Shown one piece after another: positions 7,289-15,591 of a stretch of 39,604 bases of DNA. The DNA comes from a virus: positions 1-39,604 of IMG/VR virus record IMGVR_UViG_3300042197_000463. The stretch is one strand, 5' to 3'. The notes below the pieces were generated by a model. The model ran no database searches and was not told the DNA's origin. It was given only the letters and a program-made list of their open reading frames with translations. The position numbers and the translations under genes were made by a program. The number at the start of each line of letters is the position of its first letter. Positions within the stretch are counted from its first letter, which is position 1.

Positions 7289-8715
7289 TGGCGACCAAAC
7301 GCAAAACCCGCAGCGAGCAGACGGCGGACGCCGCGATCCACTACCACCCGCCTGGGCCGGTGTCCAAGGCGTTCATGAAGTCGGACGCCTTCGTGCGCGG
7401 CATCATGGGGCCGTATGGGTCTGGCAAATCCACAGCCTGCGTGATGGAGGTCATTCGTCGCGCTCAGGAGCAGGCACCCGGCAAGGATGGGGTGCGGCGC
7501 TCGCGCTGGGCTGTGGTGCGCAACACCTACCCGGAGTTGAAAACCACGACGATCAAGACGTGGCACCAGTGGGTTCCGCCTTCGCTGGGGCGCTGGGTTG
7601 ACTCTGGCCCGCCGACGCACCGCATCGCGGATGACCGCATCGACCTGGAGGTGATCTTCATCTCGCTGGATCGACCGCAGGACATCTCGAAGCTGCTTGG
7701 TATGGAGTTGACCGGCGCGTGGGTGGACGAGGCGCGCGAGGTGCCCAAGGCGATCATTGACGGTCTGACCGGGCGCGTGGGGCGCTACCCTTCGGCGGCG
7801 ATGGGCGGGCCTACGTGGTCTGGCATCATCATGTCCACCAACCCGCCCGACTCAGATCACTGGTGGTACCGGCTGGCCGAGGATGAGCGGCCTGCGGGTT
7901 TTGAGTTCTTCCGCCAGCCCGGTGGCTTGTCGCCTGATGCGGAGAACCGCGACCACTTGCCTGCCGACTACTACGAGCGTCAGGTGGCGGGCAAAGACCC
8001 GGAGTGGATCAAGGTCTACGTGGACGGCGACTACGGCTTCGTGCTGGACGGGAAGCCGGTCTATTCCGAGTACCGCGACTCGGTGCATTGCGCCGAGTTC
8101 GACCTGAACCCGAAGGTGCCGATGCGCGTGGGCTTTGACTTCGGCCTGACGCCTGCGGCTGTGTTCGGGCAGCGCCTGCCGACGGGCCGGTGGCTGTGGC
8201 ACTCGGAGTTGGTGACTGAGGACATGGGCACAGTGCGGTTTGCCGAGGAAGTGCAGCGCATCATCAAGGAGCGCTATGCCGCGTTCCGGTTTGAGTCGTT
8301 CACTGGTGATCCGGCTGGCGATATCCGGGCGCAGACCGACGAGACGACGCCGTTCCAAATTCTGCGTTCGCGCGGCATCCCGGCTTCGCCTGCTGGGACA
8401 AACGACTTCATTAAGCGGCGCGAGGCTGTGGCGTTCTACCTCAATCGCATGGTGGACGGGCAGGCTGGGTTGCTGATTCACCCGCAGTGCAGGTATTTGC
8501 GCAAGGGCATGTCGGGCGGTTATCATTACAAACGGATTCAGGTCGCGGGTGACGAGCGTTACCGCGATGTTCCAGACAAGACCATCTATTCGCACGTCTG
8601 CGAGGCTGGTCAGTACCTGATGCTGGGTGCTGGCGAGGCGCGGACTGTGATCCAGCGTGAGCGCACTGCTGTGAGGCATGCGTCTGCGCTTTCTGACTAC
8701 GCAATCCTTGGATGA
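7288..8715 (+). CDS. terL: Terminase large subunit
   Basis: The ATG at 7288 overlaps the small subunit stop and gives 475 aa. Walker A is G-P-Y-G-S-G-K-S-T (41-49), Walker B with catalytic Glu is G-A-W-V-D-E-A (143-149), and the C-terminal RNase-H-like nuclease begins G-F-D-F-G (282-286) with a second acidic cluster at F-T-G-D-P-A-G-D. It is the ATP-driven motor and headful or cos-cleaving nuclease that packages DNA into the prohead through the portal. In T7 itself the terminase is at the end of the late region; here it opens it, as in many temperate podoviruses. Packaging type (cos, pac) cannot be read from the protein alone. Confidence 0.96.
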   Translation: MATKRKTRSEQTADAAIHYHPPGPVSKAFMKSDAFVRGIMGPYGSGKSTACVMEVIRRAQEQAPGKDGVRRSRWAVVRNTYPELKTTTIKTWHQWVPPSLGRWVDSGPPTHRIADDRIDLEVIFISLDRPQDISKLLGMELTGAWVDEAREVPKAIIDGLTGRVGRYPSAAMGGPTWSGIIMSTNPPDSDHWWYRLAEDERPAGFEFFRQPGGLSPDAENRDHLPADYYERQVAGKDPEWIKVYVDGDYGFVLDGKPVYSEYRDSVHCAEFDLNPKVPMRVGFDFGLTPAAVFGQRLPTGRWLWHSELVTEDMGTVRFAEEVQRIIKERYAAFRFESFTGDPAGDIRAQTDETTPFQILRSRGIPASPAGTNDFIKRREAVAFYLNRMVDGQAGLLIHPQCRYLRKGMSGGYHYKRIQVAGDERYRDVPDKTIYSHVCEAGQYLMLGAGEARTVIQRERTAVRHASALSDYAILG

Positions 8716-8724
8716 GGAGTTTTT

Positions 8725-8922
8725 ATGGGCGGTTTTCTTGCGCCGAAGGCACCAAACATTCCCCCACCCCCGCCGCCGCCGCCGACCATCGATCAGGCCC
8801 GCGCATCGCAGCAGTCGCGTGATGAATCGCGCCGCCGCCGTGGGGCTGCGGCTACAATTCTGACTTCGCCGGAGGGTGTGGGTTCCTCGCCTGTCGGCAC
8901 CAAGACTTTGCTAGGGGGCTGA
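8725..8922 (+). CDS. Small polyproline structural-type protein
   Basis: This 65-aa protein has a strong ribosome-binding site (G-A-G-G-A-G) 5-8 nt upstream. It contains eight consecutive prolines (residues about 13-20), then a basic R-R-R-R-G-A-A-A-T-I-L-T segment and a glycine-rich end with G-T-K-T-L-L-G. This proline-run plus R-R-R-R-G-x-A-x-T-I-L-T layout is seen in small proteins encoded next to terminase and portal genes in many phages of Proteobacteria; their function is not established. It is probably a minor head or packaging-associated protein. Confidence 0.8.
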   Translation: MGGFLAPKAPNIPPPPPPPPTIDQARASQQSRDESRRRRGAAATILTSPEGVGSSPVGTKTLLGG

Positions 8923-8923
8923 T

Positions 8924-9223
8924 GTGCCGAAGGTCTACATTTCCGAATACACCCGCATGCCGACTGACACGCGGGTTTCTGTTCCTGCTGGCGCGGAGCC
9001 TGCGATTGCCACCCATGTTGTGGCGATTGGCGCTGGGTCTGTGCAGTCGGCTGCGTTCAACACGAATGCCCGGTTCATCCGGTTGCACACGGACGCGATC
9101 TGTTCGGTGGCGTTTGGGGCCAACCCGACCGCCACGGCTGATTCCTGTCGGCTGGCTGCGAACCAGACCGAGTTCTTTGGTGTGCTGCCCGGTCACAAGG
9201 TGGCCGTGATCACAAACACGTAA
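8924..9223 (+). CDS. Small virion-region protein, beta-rich
   Basis: This 99-aa protein starts at GTG 8924, two bases downstream of the previous stop; the ATG at 8922 is out of frame. It is rich in Val, Thr and Ala with regular beta-strand alternation, and ends V-A-V-I-T-N-T. No motif is recognised. Position between terminase and portal with other small proteins suggests a head accessory or decoration protein. Confidence 0.7.
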   Translation: MPKVYISEYTRMPTDTRVSVPAGAEPAIATHVVAIGAGSVQSAAFNTNARFIRLHTDAICSVAFGANPTATADSCRLAANQTEFFGVLPGHKVAVITNT

Positions 9224-9233
9224 GGGGGCCGCG

Positions 9234-9737
9234 ATGCTGGCATCTATTCCACCCAGCGCGGATCGTGTGTCTGCGGCGCTGGATGTTCTTCTGACGATCC
9301 GTGATGCGCTCGATGTCGTGAAAGACGCCGACGCGATTCAGGCTGGCATTGCGCAGCTTGTGGCCGCAAAGGAGGCGGCGGACGCTGCCGAGGCAAATGC
9401 GAAGGCTGTGAGTGCTGAGTTGGCCTTGCACCGCGCTGATTCCGAGCGCAGGGCCGCTGATGCGCTGGATGCCGAGGCCAAGGCGCAGGCCCGCATTGAT
9501 CGGGCCGATGTTCGGGACAAGGCATCGAAGGAGCAGCATCGCGCAAGCCGCGAAGAGGCAAAGGCGCTTGATGCGCGGGCTTCTGAGCTTGACGCCGCTG
9601 AGGCTGCGCTGGTTGCCCGCGAGGCTGCTGTGGCTGCGCGTGAGGCGGCAGCAGATCAGATTCGTGGCGAGGTCGATGCGCTGCGCGATGAACTGCAGCG
9701 CAGGCTTGATGCGGTGAAGGCCGCTGCGGGAGTCTGA
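9234..9737 (+). CDS. Coiled-coil protein
   Basis: This 167-aa protein is almost entirely alpha-helical. From about residue 45 onward it is a continuous Ala/Glu/Arg heptad coiled coil with repeated A-x-x-A-E-x-x-A-x-A-R-E-A-A segments. It has no enzymatic motif and no membrane segment. A structural rod or chaperone role in the virion cluster is possible; the family is not recognised. Confidence 0.75.
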   Translation: MLASIPPSADRVSAALDVLLTIRDALDVVKDADAIQAGIAQLVAAKEAADAAEANAKAVSAELALHRADSERRAADALDAEAKAQARIDRADVRDKASKEQHRASREEAKALDARASELDAAEAALVAREAAVAAREAAADQIRGEVDALRDELQRRLDAVKAAAGV

Positions 9738-9738
9738 T

Positions 9739-10173
9739 GTGCCTGCATTCAACAAGTTCAACGACTTCACCGAGCAACTGATTCGCGGTGTCCACGATTG
9801 GGACGCGCACACGTTCAAGGTGGCGCTGACCAACACAGCCCCGACTGCCACTCAGACCACATGGAACACGACCGACCACCCGGCACCCGCAGCCGCAAAC
9901 GGCTACACAGCGGGGGGCACTGCCACCACGGTCAGCATTGCCGAGGCATCGGGCACGACCACGGTGTCGGGCACTCAGGTGGTGTTCACGGCAACTGCGG
10001 GCGGCATCGGCCCTTTCCGCTACGTCATCCTCTACAACGACACAGCCACTTCCCCGGCTGATGCTGCGGTGGGCTGGTGGGACTACGGCAGCTCAATCAC
10101 GCTCGCCGACACCGAGACTTTCACGGTGAAGTTCAACAACACCACTCCCGGTTCAATCCTGACGCTGGCGTAA
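9739..10173 (+). CDS. Virion-region protein of unknown function
   Basis: This 144-aa protein starts at GTG 9739 right after the preceding stop. The N-terminus F-N-K-F-N-D-F-T-E-Q-L and the pattern H-T-F-K-V-A-L-T-N-T-A-P are typical of a widely distributed phage structural-region protein; the rest is Thr/Ala/Gly-rich beta structure (A-G-G-T-A-T-T-V, W-W-D-Y-G). It is probably a capsid-surface or tail accessory protein. No catalytic residues are apparent. Confidence 0.75.
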   Translation: MPAFNKFNDFTEQLIRGVHDWDAHTFKVALTNTAPTATQTTWNTTDHPAPAAANGYTAGGTATTVSIAEASGTTTVSGTQVVFTATAGGIGPFRYVILYNDTATSPADAAVGWWDYGSSITLADTETFTVKFNNTTPGSILTLA

Positions 10174-10176
10174 ATC

Positions 10177-11016
10177 ATGGCAATCACCACCCGCGACAAA
10201 CTGATCGACGCGCTCGGCAACAACTCAAGCCGGATTGTCTTGGACAAAGCCAACATTGCTTCGGTCGCTGCGGGCAACTACGTCAGCTTGTGGCGGGCTA
10301 CAGGCCAGCCGGGGCAGGGCGCTATTCCCGCTGCGGCTGCTGTTTGCTCAGAGGCATTAGTCGGCTCGATTCAGTTCACGCAGCAAACCTCACCTGCCAC
10401 CAGCTACGGCGCGTGGATGAGTGCGCAGTGTAGTAACAGCGCCATGACGCTCGAAATCCACGACCGACTGATGCACATGGGCGGCTTGGTGGGCAATGTA
10501 ACCACGGTGCAAAACCCTCAACTTGACATAAACCCAAGCCTCGCTGTCAGCAACCTTGCAAACCGCATCGGCGATGCGAATTACTCCGACATTCAATGGT
10601 GGCTTGAGTGGTACACCGCAACTGGCGGAACTGCCGTCACCGCGACGGTGGCCGTGACCTACAACGATGGCACCACCGGGAGCCTGACGGGTGCATCGCT
10701 CGCAGCTACCCGGCCTGCCTCGTTCATGCTGCCCCTGAACAGGCAGATTCCTGCGGCGGCGTCCGGCAAATATATCCGAGCAGTCAACACCGTGACGCTG
10801 AACGCAACCACTGGCACCGCAGGCAGCTTCGGCGTGACAGCCACCCGCCTGCGCATGACTCTGCCTCTGCCCTTGGCGAACATGACGCAGGTAGCAGATT
10901 GGGCTGCGCTCGGCTTGCCTGAAATCTACAACTCGTCCTGCCTTTTCCCGATTGTCGTCACCAGCACCACTAGCACTGGTACGGTGCGCGGCGGCGGCAA
11001 GATCGCCCACGGGTAA
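10177..11016 (+). CDS. Putative structural protein (beta-rich, 279 aa)
   Basis: An N-terminal helix (T-T-R-D-K-L-I-D-A-L) is followed by a long Thr/Ala/Ser-rich body with many strands. There are no motifs of enzymes, no signal peptide and no transmembrane segment. The start ATG at 10177 is 3 nt after the upstream stop. In context it is one of a set of five small proteins between the terminase and the portal that I read as head decoration or accessory virion proteins. Confidence 0.7.
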   Translation: MAITTRDKLIDALGNNSSRIVLDKANIASVAAGNYVSLWRATGQPGQGAIPAAAAVCSEALVGSIQFTQQTSPATSYGAWMSAQCSNSAMTLEIHDRLMHMGGLVGNVTTVQNPQLDINPSLAVSNLANRIGDANYSDIQWWLEWYTATGGTAVTATVAVTYNDGTTGSLTGASLAATRPASFMLPLNRQIPAAASGKYIRAVNTVTLNATTGTAGSFGVTATRLRMTLPLPLANMTQVADWAALGLPEIYNSSCLFPIVVTSTTSTGTVRGGGKIAHG

Positions 11017-11019
11017 GTC

Positions 11020-11697
11020 ATGGCTTCACCTTGGCCGCAGGTTGACAGACCGCTCGGCCTTGGGGGCGGCGCTGATGCGTGGGATGACGGGCCTGCGGGT
11101 GTTGTCCTGCTGGATGACTATTTCCCGAGCAGCGCTGGTGGGGCCAGCTACAGCCTGGACGCGCAGCCCGGGGCGCTCACGCTCACCGGCGCTGCGTCCA
11201 CCACAGTCGCCACCCGCAACACGAATGCGCAGGCTGGGGCGTTCGTCCTCACCGGCTTTGCTGCTGACACCTCCTACGCTCCGGCATCGAGGGCGATTGA
11301 CGCACAGCCTGGGGCTTTTGCGCTTTCCGGCGTGGCGGCGACGACGCAGGCTGCACGCAGCACCAACGCTCAGGCGGCATCGTTCTCGCTCACAGGCAGG
11401 GCTGCGACCACCGCTGCCGCGCGCAGCACCAATGCACAGCCTGGGGCGTTTGCGCTGGTTGGTGTCGCTGCGTCCACTGCGCGCATGGCTGCGATGCTGG
11501 CAAGCCCGGGATCGTTTGCGGTTGGCGGCGCGGATGCGATGCTGGTTGGTGGTCGAGCCATGCGGGCTGATTTGGGCGTGTTTGTTGTTGGTGGTCAGGA
11601 TGCAAGTCTGGCCTACAATCCAGCCAGCGGTGGAGGCGGCGTAGTTCCTCCTGTCGCGCGCATGATGGCGTGCGGCGCAATGATGAACAGGATGTGA
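11020..11697 (+). CDS. Tandem-repeat virion-region protein
   Basis: This 225-aa protein carries about five degenerate tandem repeats of roughly 22-35 residues with a core A-Q-P-G-A-F-A-L-T-G-V-A-A-T-T and connector A-A-R-S-T-N-A-Q (residues about 45-190). Its C-terminus is Gly-rich, then V-V-P-P-V-A-R and a Met-rich end. The repeats suggest a beta-repeat fibre or surface array. It ends one base before the portal start. No family recognised. Confidence 0.75.
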   Translation: MASPWPQVDRPLGLGGGADAWDDGPAGVVLLDDYFPSSAGGASYSLDAQPGALTLTGAASTTVATRNTNAQAGAFVLTGFAADTSYAPASRAIDAQPGAFALSGVAATTQAARSTNAQAASFSLTGRAATTAAARSTNAQPGAFALVGVAASTARMAAMLASPGSFAVGGADAMLVGGRAMRADLGVFVVGGQDASLAYNPASGGGGVVPPVARMMACGAMMNRM

Positions 11698-11698
11698 C

Positions 11699-13339
11699 AT
11701 GGATTCACGCGCGAACGAGATTGTTTCTCGCCATGAGAGGTTCAAGTCAGAGCGATCCGTGTGGGATTCTCACTGGCAGGAGTTGGCCGAGCGCATCTGG
11801 CCTGATCGGGCGTTCTTCACTGCGAAAGACCGCACCCCTGGTGAGAAGCGAACGGAGCGCATGTTTGACTCCACGGCGGCGCTTGCGCTGACCCGGTTCG
11901 CTGCGGCGATGGAGTCGATGCTCACGCCTCGCACTGCGAAGTGGCACCGGCTGCGCGTGGCCGATGAAGAGTTGAACGAGTCGCCTGCTGTGCAGCGGTA
12001 TCTGGACTCGGTGACCAACATCCTGTTCCGCGTGCGGTATTCGGCAAAGGCGAACTATGCCTCGCAGATGCACGAGGCTTACATGAGCCTGGGGGCGTTC
12101 GGCACTGGCGGCATTCTGATCGAGGACATGCTTGGCTCTGGCATCCGGTACAAGTCGGTCGATCTGGCGAACCTGTATTTCACAGAGAACCGCCACGGCG
12201 TGATCGACACGGCGCACCGGGAGTTTCAATACACGGCGCGGCAGGCCATGCAGCACTTCGACGCTGACCGATTGCCAAAGAAAATCCGCGAGGCAGCGGA
12301 GAAGAACCCGGAGCAGAAGTTCGACTTCATCCACTGCGTGAAGCCCAACGAGGAACGAAAGGGCGGCGACCGCAGCTACCGTGGCATGGAGTTGGCGTCC
12401 TACTACGTGTGCCTTGATTCGCGCGATGTGGTGGAGGAAGGCGGCTATCGCACGATGCCCTACGCACTTGGGCGCTACATCACGACTCCTGGCGAGACCT
12501 ACGGGCGCTCCCCAGCCATGCTGGTGCTGCCGGATATCAAGATGCTTAACGAGATGAAAAAGACCATCATTCGGTCTGCTCATCTGGCGGTGTCGCCTCC
12601 GCTACTGCTGCAGGAGGATGGGGCGCTGCAGGCGTTTGACCTGCGGCCCAATGCGCTGAACTTTGGCGGCGTGGATGAGCGCGGCCAGCAGTTGGTGCAT
12701 GCTCTGAAGATCGATGGGCGACTGGACATTGGCATGGAGTTGCTGGAGGCGCAGCAGCGCATCATCAACGATGCGTTCCTCGTCACGCTGTTCCAGATTC
12801 TGGTTGAGCAGCCCAACATGACCGCGACCGAGGCGATGCTGCGGGCGCAGGAGAAGGGGGCGCTGCTGGCCCCGACGATGGGGCGGCAGCAGTCTGAAAT
12901 GCTCGGGCCTCAGATCGAGCGCGAGTTGGACATTCTGGCCCGCGCTGGGATGCTGCCGGAAATGCCAGACGAGTTGGTGGAGTTGGGCGGCGACGTTGAG
13001 ATTGAGTACGTGTCGCCCCTGAACCGGGCGCAGCGCGCCGAGGATGGCGTGGCGATTCTGCGCACCTTGGAGTCTATTGCTCCGCTGGCGCAGATCGACC
13101 CGTCCGTGATGATGGCGTTCGATCTTGCCAGGGCTGCGCGGGAGTTGGCGGACATCAACGGAATGCCTGCTAAGATTCTGCGTTCCGAGGATGAAATCAC
13201 AGAAATGCAAGGTGCCCAGGCAGAACAAGCGCAGGCGCAGCAGTTGCTGCAGGCTGCTCCTGTCGCGGCGCAGACTGCAAAAACCCTTGCTGAAACGCAG
13301 CAGCTTGCCTCGCAGGGCGCTCCTGGGATCATGCCATGA
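11699..13339 (+). CDS. Portal (head-tail connector) protein, T7 gp8-like
   Basis: This 546-aa protein matches T7-type connector length (536 aa). The N-terminus R-F-K-S-E-R-S-V-W-D-S-H-W-Q-E-L-A-E-R-I-W-P is the signature of the podovirus head-to-tail joining family, followed by R-M-F-D-S-T-A-A-L-A-L-T-R-F-A-A. The C-terminus is a Gln/Ala-rich helix. The portal forms the dodecameric ring through which terminase packages DNA and to which the gp11/gp12-like tail tube attaches. Its stop overlaps the Bbp19-like gene (ATGA at 13336). Confidence 0.95.
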   Translation: MDSRANEIVSRHERFKSERSVWDSHWQELAERIWPDRAFFTAKDRTPGEKRTERMFDSTAALALTRFAAAMESMLTPRTAKWHRLRVADEELNESPAVQRYLDSVTNILFRVRYSAKANYASQMHEAYMSLGAFGTGGILIEDMLGSGIRYKSVDLANLYFTENRHGVIDTAHREFQYTARQAMQHFDADRLPKKIREAAEKNPEQKFDFIHCVKPNEERKGGDRSYRGMELASYYVCLDSRDVVEEGGYRTMPYALGRYITTPGETYGRSPAMLVLPDIKMLNEMKKTIIRSAHLAVSPPLLLQEDGALQAFDLRPNALNFGGVDERGQQLVHALKIDGRLDIGMELLEAQQRIINDAFLVTLFQILVEQPNMTATEAMLRAQEKGALLAPTMGRQQSEMLGPQIERELDILARAGMLPEMPDELVELGGDVEIEYVSPLNRAQRAEDGVAILRTLESIAPLAQIDPSVMMAFDLARAARELADINGMPAKILRSEDEITEMQGAQAEQAQAQQLLQAAPVAAQTAKTLAETQQLASQGAPGIMP

Positions 13340-13629
13340 TTGATCGTTTGCAAAAGGTGCTGCTTCGTCGGCAAGCCTACCGTCGCTTGTTCCTGGGGGA
13401 TGATGGCAAGCTGACGCGCGAGGCCGAGATTGTGATCTCCGACTTGGCGCGGTTCTGTCGGCTGCACCGATCCACCACCGTGGTTTCCACAGTATCGAGG
13501 CAGACGGACGTGCCTGCCTCGTTTCAAGCCGAAGGGCGGCGGGAGGTCATCCTGCGCGTTCTCGGTCACTTGCACGTCGATGACGCGGACTTAGTCCGTC
13601 TAACCGAGAGAGAGGCTATCAATGAGTGA
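13336..13629 (+). CDS. Bbp19-family protein
   Basis: This 97-aa protein has a central helical segment (Y-R-R-L-F-L then E-A-E-I-V-I-S-D-L-A-R-F-C) and an end R-E-V-I-L-R-V-L-G-H-L, matching my recollection of the Bbp19 family of Bordetella phage BPP-1 and relatives, encoded between portal and scaffold. Function is not established; position implies a head-assembly role. Coupled by overlap at both ends (13336-13339 with portal, 13622-13629 with scaffold). Confidence 0.85.
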   Translation: MIDRLQKVLLRRQAYRRLFLGDDGKLTREAEIVISDLARFCRLHRSTTVVSTVSRQTDVPASFQAEGRREVILRVLGHLHVDDADLVRLTEREAINE

Positions 13630-14458
13630 TGCAGCGAACGGGTCTGCGAATGCAGGCAACCCGGCACCCGGTGCCGGTGATGGAGGTGCTGGGGGTGCTG
13701 CCGACTGGACGGCATCGTTTCCCGACGATATCAGGGGCGTGATCCAGACAAAGGGCTGGAAGTCGCCAGCAGATGCGATTGGTTCCTACGTGAACCTTGA
13801 GAAGCTGATGGGCGCTGACAAGGCTGGGCGCGGCGTGGTGCTGCCGAAGGATGACGCGCCTGCCGAAGAGTGGGCCGCGTTCCACAATCGCTTGGGCCGA
13901 CCTGAAAGCCCGGACGGGTACAAGATTCCGGTGCCAGAAGGAGACGCTGGCGCATTCGCCAAGCAGGCGTCGCAGTGGTTCCACGAGGCTGGACTGACCG
14001 CCAAGCAGGCCGAGACCCTGGCGTCGAAGTGGAACGAGCATGTTGGCGGCGCTACGCAACAGCAGCAGGCTCAGTTCGAGCAGCAGGCCGCGATTGACAT
14101 GCAGGACTTGCAGCAGGCGTGGGGCGACAAGTTCGAGGCCAATGCCGAGCTTGCCCGTCGCGCTCGACGCGAGGCTGGCCTGTCGGACGCGGAGGGGCAG
14201 GCCATCGAGCGTGCGCTCGGGCTGAAGAAGGCGGCAGAGGTGTTCTCGTTCCTTGGCAGGCAGTTCGCCGAGGCTCCGATCAAGGGTGGAGAGGGCGCGC
14301 AACGTGGCACGTTTGGCGGCACCCCGGAGGATGCTAGGGCGCGGATTTCGGCGCTCAAGGCGGACACTGGCTGGACTGCCAAGTACCTGTCTGGCGACAC
14401 TGATGCGCGTTCGGAGTTTGAACGTCTGCACAGGATTGCTTACCCTGCGGCGCAGTGA
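13622..14458 (+). CDS. Capsid assembly scaffolding protein
   Basis: This 278-aa protein has a Gly/Ala-rich disordered N-terminus, then a segment W-K-S-P-A-D-A-I-G-S-Y-V-N-L-E-K and G-R-P-E-S-P-D-G-Y, and a Gln-rich helical central coil (residues about 140-180). These are characteristic of podovirus scaffolding proteins, which line the prohead and leave before DNA fills it. Position directly before the capsid gene supports this. The stop is a tandem TGA TAA. Confidence 0.9.
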   Translation: MSDAANGSANAGNPAPGAGDGGAGGAADWTASFPDDIRGVIQTKGWKSPADAIGSYVNLEKLMGADKAGRGVVLPKDDAPAEEWAAFHNRLGRPESPDGYKIPVPEGDAGAFAKQASQWFHEAGLTAKQAETLASKWNEHVGGATQQQQAQFEQQAAIDMQDLQQAWGDKFEANAELARRARREAGLSDAEGQAIERALGLKKAAEVFSFLGRQFAEAPIKGGEGAQRGTFGGTPEDARARISALKADTGWTAKYLSGDTDARSEFERLHRIAYPAAQ

Positions 14459-14464
14459 TAAGAT
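14436..14464 (+). promoter_or_regulatory. Candidate extended -10 promoter for the capsid gene
   Basis: TAAGAT at 14459-14464 is preceded by TG at 14456-14457 with one intervening base, the extended -10 form. TTGCTT at 14436-14441 lies 17 bp upstream as a weak -35. It sits at the scaffold stop and would create a leader of about 210 nt for the capsid message. Confidence 0.4.
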
Positions 14465-14680
14465 AGCGGCATCGGTGGTGTGAAAGCCTCACTGATGCCT
14501 CCCCCCAGGGGTGGCTGTCGGTTTCCGATAGCCACCCGCTTGGGGAAGCGGACAAGCCATTGGCCCCGCTGACTGCATCCAAGATGCCGCTTGGCCTGGG
14601 CGAACCGGGCAAGAAGTCGGCCCCGCTTCGCGGACAAGCCCTTCGGAAAACTGACCTTTTCAATTTTCAGGAGGGACGTC
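14465..14680 (+). promoter_or_regulatory. Structured capsid-gene leader
   Basis: No convincing gene fills these 216 bp. A 13-bp hairpin with one G-U pair and a TTT loop spans 14509-14537. It is not followed by a T-run, so it is not a standard terminator and may be an mRNA processing or stabilising element. Downstream, GCGGACAAGCC occurs at 14548-14558 and 14630-14640, GGCCCCGCT at 14562-14570 and 14619-14627, and CCGCTTGG at 14536 and 14587. Translation reading through from 14591 in the capsid frame is possible but would add a basic, low-quality N-terminus. Confidence 0.5.
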
Positions 14681-15574
14681 ATGTCCGTGAATTTGACTAC
14701 TCATTTCGTGCAGCAATACAGCACGAACATCCAGCTTCTGCTCCAGCAGCAAGGCTCCAAACTCCGCAATGCTGTGACTGTCGGTTCGTACACCGGCAAG
14801 GCGGCATCCCCTGTTGACCAGATCGGCAAGATCGAAATGCAGGCCGTTTCCAGCCGCTTTGGCTCGATGGGCCGCGTGGATGCGCCGACCGACCGCCGCT
14901 GGGTCTACCCGAGCGACTTCGACCTGCCTCAGTTGATCGACACGTTCGACAAGCTGCGCCTGATCACTGATCCGCAGTCGTCCTACGTGCGCAATGCTGT
15001 GATGGCCGCTGGTCGCCAGTTTGACCGTCTGATCTGCTCTGCCTTCACTGGCACCGCAAAGACCGGCGAGACTGGCTCTGTCAGCACTTCGTTTGCCGCC
15101 AACAACGAGGTTGATGTGGCTGTCGGTGGTGCAAACTCGAAGCTGAACGTCGCCAAGCTGCGCGAAGTCAAGCGCATCATGATGGCGAACCACATTGACT
15201 TCGACATGGAAGAGGCATTCGTCGGCATCACCGCTGCTGACCATGACGCTCTGCTGGGTGAAATCCAGATCACGTCTGCCGACTTCAACGGCGGCGCGGC
15301 TGTGCTGCGTGACGGTAAGATCATGGAGTTCATGGGCTTTAAGTTCATCCACTGCGAACTGATCGAGACTCAGCTTGCTGGGACGAACGAGGTCACTCTG
15401 CCGGTGTGGGTGAAGTCTGGTATGCACCTGGGCCTGTGGAATGACATTCAGAATTCCGTTGATCAGCGTGCTGATCTGCAGGGCCGTCCGTGGCAGCTTT
15501 ACACCCAAATGACCGCAGGCGCGACCCGCCTGGAGGAAAACAAGGTGTACGCCATCGAGTCGTACCGCGCCTAA
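14681..15574 (+). CDS. Major capsid protein
   Basis: The ATG at 14681 is chosen because a strong ribosome-binding site (C-A-G-G-A-G-G) precedes it; this gives 297 aa, compact for an HK97-fold shell protein. The N-terminus T-T-H-F-V-Q-Q-Y and the segment R-W-V-Y-P-S-D-F-D are typical of podovirus capsid proteins, with a helix at residues 85-110 and a C-terminal beta domain ending E-N-K-V-Y-A-I-E-S-Y-R-A. It forms the icosahedral head around the scaffold. The codon use is smoother (more C-ending codons) than in its neighbours, as expected for the most abundant virion protein. Confidence 0.92.
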   Translation: MSVNLTTHFVQQYSTNIQLLLQQQGSKLRNAVTVGSYTGKAASPVDQIGKIEMQAVSSRFGSMGRVDAPTDRRWVYPSDFDLPQLIDTFDKLRLITDPQSSYVRNAVMAAGRQFDRLICSAFTGTAKTGETGSVSTSFAANNEVDVAVGGANSKLNVAKLREVKRIMMANHIDFDMEEAFVGITAADHDALLGEIQITSADFNGGAAVLRDGKIMEFMGFKFIHCELIETQLAGTNEVTLPVWVKSGMHLGLWNDIQNSVDQRADLQGRPWQLYTQMTAGATRLEENKVYAIESYRA

Positions 15575-15591
15575 TTGAAGGAGTCTGAAAA

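Noticed and set aside
14509-14537. Rho-independent terminator between scaffold and capsid
   Set aside because: The stem is strong but no T-run follows, so it is listed as a leader hairpin.
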